A stretch of 14,488 nt of DNA from CAJQQY01 sp964352225 (GTDB lineage: Bacteria > Bacteroidota > Bacteroidia > Chitinophagales > Saprospiraceae): the NCBI GenBank assembly GCA_964352225.1, contig CAYGRM010000158.1, positions 1 through 14,488 of the forward strand, given 5' to 3'. Both the position numbers and the translations under genes were made by a program. Each line of letters begins with the position of its first letter. Position 1 is the first letter of the stretch. Shown here one piece after another: positions 1-5,889 of this stretch. The notes beneath the pieces are model-generated. The model ran no database searches and was not told the origin of the DNA. It saw nothing but the letters and a program-made list of their open reading frames with translations.

Positions 1-848
1 TTTTGATGGCCGGAGTCGTGGTTATTTTTTTATTTAAAATAATGAGTACTCGAAAATTTGAGTGGTCGGTTGGGAAAATTCACTTTGGAAGTTTATTAAT
101 TTTTGTAGGGATAAATTTTTTAGTCGTGGGCTATTTTGGAGGATACTATGATAATTATCAAAAATACAATCATCCATTTATGTACAATACACCTGTTGGT
201 CAAGCGCCTAATTTTTTGGAAAAAACTAATTTTAGACGACCAGGAGTTCAATCAATTGTGAGTGGTTATTTTACTTTTCGAATTTTTGATATGGTGAAAA
301 ATCCAACGATCACCAATGAATATGGAGCTAATTATCCGTTGCATCGAACTTCCGTTTGGTCACAATTATATGGTCGTTCACATTTTCTTTACTTCGATAA
401 TTGGCCGGCAGGCAAGTGGCAATCTGATGATCCTCAAATGATGAATGTGGGAAGAGGTGCGTTGATTTTGGCATTGATTCCCTCACTATTATTTCTTTTT
501 GGATTTTTTAAAGACTTAAAAGTATGGGGTGAGTTATTTTTTAAAAGGAGTTTTCATTTTTTGAATGAAAATCCAAATTGGATATTTTCTATTTTTAATG
601 TTGGATTTTTAGCGTTCATTATTTTATTTACGGCAGTTGGGAGAGATTATAGTTTTATGAAAGTCATTTATTTGTTTCCAGGGATTTTAGCGGCGCTGAT
701 TCCGCTGTTGAAAGGGTTTGAGTTGGCGGTTAATTTATTAAGAAAAAGTAAAGTTGGGTTTGCGGTTTTTCAATTGAGCGTTTTTGTTTTGTTGATTTTT
801 TATATCATTCCTGTTTTAAATTTGATTGAGAAATTGGTGAGTTTATAA
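1..848 (+). CDS. Membrane protein, probable glycosyltransferase C-terminal part (5'-truncated)
   Basis: The frame is open to the left edge, so the N-terminus lies outside the window; in-frame codons begin at base 3 and the stop is TAA at 846-848. About 281 residues are visible. Hydrophobic segments lie near visible residues 3-14, 27-47, 150-170, 193-212, 220-238 and 254-276, which makes this a polytopic inner-membrane protein. Between segments two and three is a roughly 100-residue extracytoplasmic loop rich in aromatic residues, including WSQLYGR and HFLYFDNWP. This layout resembles the C-terminal half of ArnT/PMT-like membrane glycosyltransferases, which move sugars from polyprenyl carriers. 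The diagnostic N-terminal Asp-Glu loop of that family would lie outside the window, so the family call is an inference. It converges on another glycosyltransferase gene of that type, which mildly supports it. A different polytopic membrane enzyme is possible. Confidence 0.6.
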   Translation, partial: LMAGVVVIFLFKIMSTRKFEWSVGKIHFGSLLIFVGINFLVVGYFGGYYDNYQKYNHPFMYNTPVGQAPNFLEKTNFRRPGVQSIVSGYFTFRIFDMVKNPTITNEYGANYPLHRTSVWSQLYGRSHFLYFDNWPAGKWQSDDPQMMNVGRGALILALIPSLLFLFGFFKDLKVWGELFFKRSFHFLNENPNWIFSIFNVGFLAFIILFTAVGRDYSFMKVIYLFPGILAALIPLLKGFELAVNLLRKSKVGFAVFQLSVFVLLIFYIIPVLNLIEKLVSL

Positions 849-876
849 AATGTATTTGTTGTTTGTACCCGCTTCC

Positions 877-904
877 CTACTTTTTTGCTTGATCAAAAAA
901 GTAG
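877..904. repeat. 11-bp perfect hairpin, dispersed-repeat-like, between convergent genes
   Basis: CTACTTTTTTG (877-887) and CAAAAAAGTAG (894-904) form a perfect 11-bp stem around the loop CTTGAT. The loop sequence recurs as its complement ATCAAG just downstream, near 912-917. It lies between two convergent genes and could act as a terminator in either direction, although the T-rich arm is inside the stem rather than after it. From memory, very similar sequence occurs as an interspersed intergenic repeat in Bacteroidota genomes; I cannot check that here. The rest of the 849-1075 gap holds AT-rich sequence and short CGTC/ACGT-type direct repeats near 1040-1066, with no gene. Confidence 0.6.
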
Positions 905-1075
905 CAAAAAAATCAAGACTGTATTCTTTTTTTAATTCAATTTTACTAAAAAGAATAAGGTCGGGGAAGTGCATGGATAAGCTAGTACTAGATTTTTAGA
1001 TATAGTTAATATACCGAATAAATTAATATTTGGAGATCGTAAAACGTCTAACGTTCAACGTCAAACGAATCAAAC

Positions 1076-2575
1076 CTACTTCTTTGAAGTGATTTTCACC
1101 AACTGACAATTACTCCAATTATTTATTTGTTCATAGTTATATCTTTTGCTGAATTCATTTCTAACATTCGACTCACACATCATTACTTTTTCTCCAATGT
1201 CAAAATTCATTTCTGATGCCATGAATTTAAAACTTCCATCTTTTTGCAATTGATTAATCTCCCTAACCTTGATTTCAAATCCTTTTCGACGATATAATTT
1301 CTGCAAAAAAACAACTTGACCATTGATATCCCAATGTAAAATATGGTATTCCAACGGAACCGACCGATGCATAAATCCTTCAAATAATTCTCGTTCAGGT
1401 GTCAGCCACAATTTATTAAAAGTGTAACTATCACTCACTCGTTTAAAATATGGATTTCCAAAAATAGCCAAACCAATTACGCCTGCTAAAATGATTTTGG
1501 AAAAGCGAAAAGAACTGTTCTGTTGCGAAAAATATTCAAGAGCAATTCGAATTATTTTTGAAATCCCCAACCCCACGACGACTGACCACAAAGGCAAAAG
1601 TGGTGCATCATACCAAATCAAATTCGTTTGAGAAAAAGAAATAATCAAAAGAAAAAACAAACCACTAAAAAACAACAACCTTACAAATTCCTTCGTCCTC
1701 AGTTGGGCAAAAAAAGTAGCTAATAAACCCAACGGCAAAAAATATAGCCAAGGCACAAATCGCTCCTCATAAATTTTTCTCATATGAAAAAAGAAAGATC
1801 GATTATTGCCTTCCTGAGTTTCAAAATATCGACCTCGAATATCATTTTCTAAAACCGCTTCCAAGTAGCCTGGATTTTGATTTTCTCTCAAGAAATAATA
1901 AGACAAAATGATTCCTAAAAAAACAGAAACAGCTGCATAAAAATGTGCTGAAGCTAAAAGCGTTTGCAATTGTTTTTTCCAAATCAAAAATAAGAATAGG
2001 GGAGGGAGCAAAACAAACCCCATGATGCTTTTGGTCAAGACTGCTGCTGCTACACTCAATGCTGTAGCATACAATAAATTTCTTTTTTGCTTTGCATTAT
2101 CGGAATTTATCCAGGCAAAAAAAAGAAAAACGGTCAAGGTTGTCCAAAGGGTCAAGAGTGCATCATAATCGCCCGTTCGAGTAACATGATTGGAAATAAA
2201 ACCCTGCGTCGTGAGCAAAACAAAGGCGGAGCAAAAACCTAAAAGTTGATTCTTTAAATATTTTTTGCAGAAAAAGAAAAGCAACAAAACCGTCGCTAAA
2301 CCTGCTAAAGCAGAAGGTAATCGGACAGCCAAAGTTCCCACTCCAAATATTTTAAAACATAAAACTTGCAACCAAATCAACAAAGGAGGTTTGGTATTCC
2401 ATAGGTCTGGTTCTCCTCGATAATGAGTGACTAACCAATTTCCATTTTCCAACATTTCGAGTGCGTTGATCGCTTGGCGAGACTCGTCCCACAAGTGAAG
2501 TGGAGCAACATCTAAGTGCAAAAATAAAGGAAGGCAACACAAAATAAGAAAAATAAAAAAGGCGATTCGATTCAT
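1076..2575 (-). CDS. ArnT/PMT-type membrane glycosyltransferase (GT39/GT83-like)
   Basis: This 499-residue polytopic inner-membrane protein begins with a hydrophobic helix (residues 4-20). The first extracytoplasmic loop carries W29-D30-E31-S-R, the Asp-Glu motif that holds the catalytic acid in protein O-mannosyltransferases and ArnT. It is followed by N59-T-K-P-P-L, also typical of the family, and then by R84-L-P-S. A second conserved acidic site, T131-R-T-G-D135-Y-D137, matches the family's second loop. About ten further hydrophobic helices follow, and a soluble tail of about 110 residues ends the protein. Members transfer a sugar from a polyprenyl-phosphate donor to lipid A, a glycan or protein on the periplasmic face. 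The acceptor cannot be deduced. The ATG at 2573-2575 precedes a normal signal-anchor, so the start is convincing. It is a single-gene unit convergent with the partial membrane protein to its left. Confidence 0.85.
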   Translation of the reverse strand: MNRIAFFIFLILCCLPLFLHLDVAPLHLWDESRQAINALEMLENGNWLVTHYRGEPDLWNTKPPLLIWLQVLCFKIFGVGTLAVRLPSALAGLATVLLLFFFCKKYLKNQLLGFCSAFVLLTTQGFISNHVTRTGDYDALLTLWTTLTVFLFFAWINSDNAKQKRNLLYATALSVAAAVLTKSIMGFVLLPPLFLFLIWKKQLQTLLASAHFYAAVSVFLGIILSYYFLRENQNPGYLEAVLENDIRGRYFETQEGNNRSFFFHMRKIYEERFVPWLYFLPLGLLATFFAQLRTKEFVRLLFFSGLFFLLIISFSQTNLIWYDAPLLPLWSVVVGLGISKIIRIALEYFSQQNSSFRFSKIILAGVIGLAIFGNPYFKRVSDSYTFNKLWLTPERELFEGFMHRSVPLEYHILHWDINGQVVFLQKLYRRKGFEIKVREINQLQKDGSFKFMASEMNFDIGEKVMMCESNVRNEFSKRYNYEQINNWSNCQLVKITSKK

Positions 2576-2606
2576 TTTTTTCGAAAATGGATTTTGCTGA
2601 ATGATT

Positions 2607-2681
2607 GAACGCAGAGACAGAGAGTCATAGAAAATTTTCTACGAAAAATTTAAACCTTTGCGTCTCCGTATCTCTGAGTTC
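2607..2681. repeat. Imperfect long inverted repeat with a perfect central palindrome
   Basis: An outer imperfect inverted repeat pairs GAACGCAGAGACAGAGAG (from 2607) with the complement of the CGTCTCCGTATCTCTGAGTTC-like stretch ending at 2681. At its centre is the perfect 14-bp palindrome TAGAAAATTTTCTA (2628-2641). The AACTCAGAGA...GAGACGCAAAGG wording is one I associate with dispersed intergenic repeats in Bacteroidota; this is recollection. It lies upstream of the glycosyltransferase start at 2575. The remainder of the roughly 390-base gap to 2968 holds AT-rich sequence, a small hairpin and a promoter candidate, but no gene. Confidence 0.5.
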
Positions 2682-2860
2682 AAATTTTTCAGGATTAAGA
2701 GGTTGTGCTGAATAGGTTCAAAATGGAAATTCATAGAAAAGCGTAAGATAGTTTAAATCAATTTTTTTTCCTAAAAAACCAAAAGTACAACCTCCAACGA
2801 GAATGTGCTTTTATTTTTTTTAATTAAAAGATTATCAGTAATGAGTTGCTTCTCTGTGAT

Positions 2861-2879
2861 GATAGGCATCTAACCTATC
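2861..2879. promoter_or_regulatory. Small hairpin upstream of the AHSA1 gene promoter
   Basis: GATAGG (2861-2866) and CCTATC (2874-2879) form a 6-bp stem around a 7-base loop. The site ends 24 bases before the -7-like box at 2904-2911, so it would adjoin or overlap the -33 region. It could be an operator, but the stem is short and chance is not excluded. Confidence 0.3.
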
Positions 2880-2903
2880 CAACTTTTCTAGGGTAAAATT
2901 CAG

Positions 2904-2911
2904 TAGATTTG
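2904..2911 (+). promoter_or_regulatory. Candidate Bacteroidota -7 box for the AHSA1 gene
   Basis: TAGATTTG matches the Bacteroidota -7 consensus TAnnTTTG exactly. The -33 region is weak: only ACTTTT at 2882-2887, at short spacing. Transcription starting near 2918 would leave a leader of about 50 bases before the ATG at 2969. The box overlaps an upstream in-frame TTG codon at 2909, which argues against that codon being the translation start. Confidence 0.4.
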
Positions 2912-2968
2912 TTTTGTAAAGCTATTGCATTAATTTTTTTTTTATGGAGTTTCCTAATAAAATTTTTT

Positions 2969-3403
2969 ATGAAAAAAACTGATCCACCAATTATTGTTGA
3001 GGTTAACTACATTGCATCTATTGAAGAGGTGTGGCAAGCCATTACTCAACTTAAAAAAATGCGGCAATGGTTTTTTGAAAACATTGAATCATTTCAAACT
3101 GAGGTAGGTTTTGAAACTTCATTCCAAGTTCAATCAGGCGAACGAACTTTTACTCACCTTTGGAAAATAAAAGAGGTGATCCCTTTTAAAAAAATAGCAT
3201 ACCATTGGAAATACGAAGAATACTCCGGAGATGGATTTGTAGAGTTTGAAATTTTTGAGAAAGAGGAAGGAACCCAACTTCGCTTAACGAATATCATCAC
3301 AGAAGACTATCCAGAAGGCATTCCTGAGTTCAAAAGAGAAAGTTGTATTGGAGGATGGAATTATTTTTTAGGAGAAAGGTTGCAGGAGTTTTTGGAAAAA
3401 TAA
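2969..3403 (+). CDS. SRPBCC/AHSA1-type ligand-binding domain protein
   Basis: The 144-residue product matches the START-like (SRPBCC) fold of the AHSA1 group. An early beta strand, VEVNYIASIEEVW, leads into a helix with an ITQLKKMRQWFF segment. Alternating beta strands follow, including FTHLWKIKEVIPFKKIAYHW and FVEFEIFEKEEGTQLRLTN. The C-terminal helix has G-G-W-N-Y-F near residues 127-132, the usual closing helix over the hydrophobic pocket. Such proteins bind lipids or other hydrophobic ligands, or act as cochaperone-like factors; this one's ligand is unknown. The ATG at 2969 is chosen over an in-frame TTG at 2909. The extra 20 residues would be an unexplained hydrophobic stretch, and the -7-like box lies over the TTG. 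It appears monocistronic. Confidence 0.8.
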   Translation: MKKTDPPIIVEVNYIASIEEVWQAITQLKKMRQWFFENIESFQTEVGFETSFQVQSGERTFTHLWKIKEVIPFKKIAYHWKYEEYSGDGFVEFEIFEKEEGTQLRLTNIITEDYPEGIPEFKRESCIGGWNYFLGERLQEFLEK

Positions 3404-3443
3404 AATTTTGACCTCATTGTTTCTCCATTCCAGTTAAACCTGC

Positions 3444-3451
3444 TAGTTTTG
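3444..3451 (+). promoter_or_regulatory. Candidate -7 box for the crotonase gene
   Basis: TAGTTTTG fits TAnnTTTG. A TTG at 3417-3419 lies 24 bases upstream, slightly longer than the usual -33 to -7 spacing. If used, the transcript would have a leader of about 135 bases that includes the inverted repeats at 3475-3575. Confidence 0.3.
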
Positions 3452-3474
3452 CATTTCATTTGAAAAAAAATATT

Positions 3475-3575
3475 CATAGAAAAAGTCTATGGTCAAGTTA
3501 AAATTGGAATCAAAAACGACCAACGGAAGTGTTGCTTTCAATTTTAACTTGACTTGAAAACATAGAAGTTTTCAA
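3475..3575. repeat. Cluster of three inverted repeats upstream of the crotonase gene
   Basis: Three inverted repeats lie head to tail. CATAG (3475-3479) pairs with CTATG (3487-3491). The perfect 15-bp GTCAAGTTAAAATTG (3492-3506) pairs with CAATTTTAACTTGAC (3539-3553), and inside its loop CAAC (3521-3524) pairs with GTTG (3531-3534). TTGAAAAC (3554-3561) pairs with GTTTTCAA (3568-3575). The whole block occupies about 100 of the 191 intergenic bases and ends 19 bases before the ATG at 3595. No T-run follows, so it is not a simple terminator. It could be a REP- or MITE-like insertion, or a structured 5' leader. Confidence 0.65.
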
Positions 3576-3594
3576 TGAATCAAAAAATAATGTC

Positions 3595-4350
3595 ATGCAA
3601 GACGGATATATTAAAATCGAAACTGTAAAAAAAGGATTAGCACAAATCACTTTTTTCCATCCAAAACATAATTCACTTCCAAGTCATTTGTTAAAAGAAT
3701 TGGAGCAAACGATTATCGAAGCAGGCAAAGATCCTGAGGTGCAAGTTATCATTTTAAAAAGTGGAGGCGAAAGAACTTTTTGCGCAGGTGCAAGTTTTGA
3801 CGAACTCATTTCTATCAATGATTTTCCGACGGGTAAAAAATTCTTTATGGGTTTTGCGAATGTGATTAATGCATGTCGGAAGTGTCCAAAATTAATTATC
3901 GGAAGAGTGCAAGGGAAAGCTGTAGGAGGAGGAGTTGGTTTGGCTTCGGCAGTTGATTATTGTTTGGCGACAAAATTTTCAGCGATCAAATTGAGTGAAT
4001 TAAATGTAGGAATCGGGCCATTTGTAGTTGGACCAGCGGTGGAAAGAAAAATTGGAATTTCGGCAATGAGCCAAATTACGATTGATGCAAATTCTTTTCA
4101 AACTGCGGAATGGGCAAAAGCGAAAGGTTTGTATGCTGATGTTTTTGAAGATGCTGAAGCACTCGATGCAGGTGTAATGCGCATGGCGGATTATCTTTTA
4201 TCGACAAATCCTGAAGCGCAAAGTATGTTGAAAAAAGTATTTTGGGAAAATTGTGAGCATTGGGATGAGTTGTTGGAAACGAGAGCGGAAGCTAGTGGGC
4301 GGCTAGTTTTGTCGGATTATACGAAGGAGGCGTTAAAAGCATACTCATAG
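3595..4350 (+). CDS. Enoyl-CoA hydratase/isomerase (crotonase) family protein
   Basis: The 251-residue length is normal for a crotonase. Oxyanion-hole elements are visible: F62-C-A-G-A66-S and G107-K-A-V-G-G-G113. The second catalytic acid is present as E135 in L133-S-E135, but the position of the first catalytic Glu (rat mitochondrial hydratase E144) is G115 in G-G-G-V-G-L. From memory, the GGGVGL...LSE combination is shared with bacterial LiuC-like methylglutaconyl-CoA hydratases rather than classical fatty-acid hydratases. The enzyme would act on an acyl-CoA double bond in the cytoplasm: hydration, dehydration or isomerisation. The phenylacetate-CoA ligase gene follows in the same direction after 117 bases, so a shared CoA-ester degradation role is plausible but unproven. 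ATG is at 3595. Confidence 0.88.
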   Translation: MQDGYIKIETVKKGLAQITFFHPKHNSLPSHLLKELEQTIIEAGKDPEVQVIILKSGGERTFCAGASFDELISINDFPTGKKFFMGFANVINACRKCPKLIIGRVQGKAVGGGVGLASAVDYCLATKFSAIKLSELNVGIGPFVVGPAVERKIGISAMSQITIDANSFQTAEWAKAKGLYADVFEDAEALDAGVMRMADYLLSTNPEAQSMLKKVFWENCEHWDELLETRAEASGRLVLSDYTKEALKAYS

Positions 4351-4353
4351 TTT

Positions 4354-4459
4354 TTTTTTGCCACAGACAAACGCTGATTTTTTAAGACTTTTCGCTGACA
4401 CATTTGGTAGGTCTGTGAAAAGTCTTAAATTAAAGTCATAAAAAGTCTGTGGCAAAAAA
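4354..4459. repeat. 106-bp nested inverted-repeat element between crotonase and paaK
   Basis: The element is bounded by perfect 15-bp inverted repeats, TTTTTTGCCACAGAC (4354-4368) and GTCTGTGGCAAAAAA (4445-4459). Inside is a second perfect 13-bp pair, TTTAAGACTTTTC (4381-4393) and GAAAAGTCTTAAA (4417-4429), whose stem can extend a few pairs further with one mismatch. CGCTGA occurs twice, at 4372-4377 and 4393-4398. It fills nearly the whole gap between the two genes, starting 3 bases after the crotonase stop and ending 8 bases before the paaK ATG. It resembles a MITE or dispersed palindromic repeat. As RNA it would form a long hairpin that could attenuate or insulate the downstream gene. Confidence 0.7.
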
Positions 4460-4467
4460 CAACTAAT

Positions 4468-5796
4468 ATGTACTACAACAAAACCATCGAAACCCTTCCG
4501 CTTCGCAAATTGCGAAAACTCCAAAACGAACGCCTCGTCGCACTAGTCAATCGACTCTACAAAAAAGTCCCTTTTTACAAAAAACAGTTCGACGAAGCAG
4601 GAATCAAACTTTCCAAAATCAAAGGCGTCAAAGATCTTCACAAATTACCTTTTACCAAAAAGACAGATTTACGAGATAATTATCCATTCGATTTATTTGC
4701 CGTTCCGCAAAATCAAATTGTGAGAATTCATGCTTCGAGTGGAACGACTGGAAAGCCAACTGTCGTCGGTTATAATCGAAAAGATCTACGAATATTTGAA
4801 GAAGTGGTCGCGCGTTCTTTAGTTGCAGCAGGTGCAAAAAAAGGAATGAAATTACACAATGCTTATGGCTATGGATTGTTCACAGGAGGATTAGGAATGC
4901 ATGGTGGAGCAACAAAATTAGGGATGGCAGTCATCCCCGTTTCAGGTGGAATGACCGATCGACAACTGATGATTTTGCAAGACTTTAAACCAGAGGTGAT
5001 TTGTTGCACACCTTCCTACGCACAAACGCTGGCAGAAGAATGTGTCAAACGTGGAATTGATACAAATGACCTTGCGGTGAAATATGCGATCCTCGGAGCA
5101 GAACCATGGACGGAGACAATTCGCTCGCAAGTGGAAGCAGGTTTGAATGTGACGGCCACAAATATTTATGGCTTGAGTGAAATTATTGGACCAGGCGTTT
5201 CGCAAGAAGATTTTGAAGAAAAAGGAACGGGAAGTTATGTGTGGGAAGATCATTTTTTTCCAGAAATAGTAGATAAAGATTCGGGTGAGCCATTGCCACA
5301 TGGCGAAGAAGGTGTTTTAGTTTTTACGACTTTGACGAAAGGAGCAATGCCTCTTTTGAGATATTGGACGAATGATATTTGTAGTCTTCATTATGATAAA
5401 GGTGCAAAACGGACACATGTCAAAATGAGTTCGATCAAAGGACGAGCAGATGATATGTTGATCATTCGCGGGGTGAATTTGTTCCATACTCAAGTGGAAG
5501 TCTTGTTGGAAGATTTTCCTGAATTGGCTCCTTGTTATCAATTAATTGTCACTCGAAAAAAGACGATGGATGATGTCAAGTTGGAGGTAGAAGTTACACC
5601 TGAGATTTCTCAAAAATTGGGTGGCCGCGGTTTTCAAAAAAAGGATTTGATTGTGAAATTGACGAATCAACTGAGTCAAAAAATTAAAAATAATATTGGC
5701 TTATCGATGGAAGTGGAGCTAAAAGAATTTGATCAAATTCCGAGAAGTGTAGGAGGTAAGTTGAGTAGGATTAAGGATTTACGAAAGTTGAAATAG
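4468..5796 (+). CDS. paaK: Phenylacetate-CoA ligase
   Basis: This 442-residue adenylate-forming enzyme has the normal PaaK length and motif order. The phosphate-binding loop S90-S-G-T-T-G-K96-P-T is followed by Y133-G-Y-G-L-F, then T231-N-I-Y-G-L-S-E238 (the aromatic and acidic A5-like motif). Next come P295-L-L-R-Y-W-T-N-D303 (A7-like) and G325-R-A-D-D-M-L-I-I-R-G (A8 hinge). The C-terminal G429-G-K431-L-S-R carries the catalytic lysine. It converts phenylacetate, or a related aromatic acid, ATP and CoA to the aryl-acetyl-CoA thioester in the cytoplasm. No paaABCDE oxygenase genes are in this window, so the substrate could be a different aromatic acid. It follows the crotonase gene across a large inverted repeat and ends at a bidirectional terminator. 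Confidence 0.92.
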   Translation: MYYNKTIETLPLRKLRKLQNERLVALVNRLYKKVPFYKKQFDEAGIKLSKIKGVKDLHKLPFTKKTDLRDNYPFDLFAVPQNQIVRIHASSGTTGKPTVVGYNRKDLRIFEEVVARSLVAAGAKKGMKLHNAYGYGLFTGGLGMHGGATKLGMAVIPVSGGMTDRQLMILQDFKPEVICCTPSYAQTLAEECVKRGIDTNDLAVKYAILGAEPWTETIRSQVEAGLNVTATNIYGLSEIIGPGVSQEDFEEKGTGSYVWEDHFFPEIVDKDSGEPLPHGEEGVLVFTTLTKGAMPLLRYWTNDICSLHYDKGAKRTHVKMSSIKGRADDMLIIRGVNLFHTQVEVLLEDFPELAPCYQLIVTRKKTMDDVKLEVEVTPEISQKLGGRGFQKKDLIVKLTNQLSQKIKNNIGLSMEVELKEFDQIPRSVGGKLSRIKDLRKLK

Positions 5797-5830
5797 ATTT
5801 GTAATTGCATTGTTATTAATTTAAAAAAAG

Positions 5831-5861
5831 AAACCACTTGCGAAATATTCGCAAGTGGTTT
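5831..5861. terminator. Bidirectional Rho-independent terminator, 14-bp perfect stem
   Basis: AAACCACTTGCGAA (5831-5844) and TTCGCAAGTGGTTT (5848-5861) pair perfectly around an ATA loop. On the minus strand the stem is followed by a T-rich tract (complement of 5822-5830), a strong terminator for the 715-residue gene. On the plus strand it is followed only by TTCATC, weaker but placed 35 bases after the paaK stop. Confidence 0.88.
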
Positions 5862-5889
5862 TCATCATTAATAAGGGTGCTATTTTAAT

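Noticed and set aside
2352..2540. Open frame of 62 codons on the minus strand inside the glycosyltransferase gene
   Set aside because: It overlaps a gene with clear family motifs in another frame, and its own translation shows no recognisable domain.
1..2575. The two membrane glycosyltransferase-like genes as halves of one split gene
   Set aside because: They are on opposite strands and the second is complete with N-terminal catalytic motifs, so this is not a frameshifted or interrupted gene.
2909..2968. N-terminal extension of the AHSA1 protein from a TTG codon
   Set aside because: The added residues are an unexplained Phe/Leu-rich stretch, the TTG lies inside a TAnnTTTG promoter box, and the ATG at 2969 gives a normal domain start.
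4942..5301. 119-codon frame antisense to paaK
   Set aside because: It is a shadow frame of a strongly motif-supported gene; its composition (Cys, Phe, Arg and Trp-rich) is typical of antisense translation.
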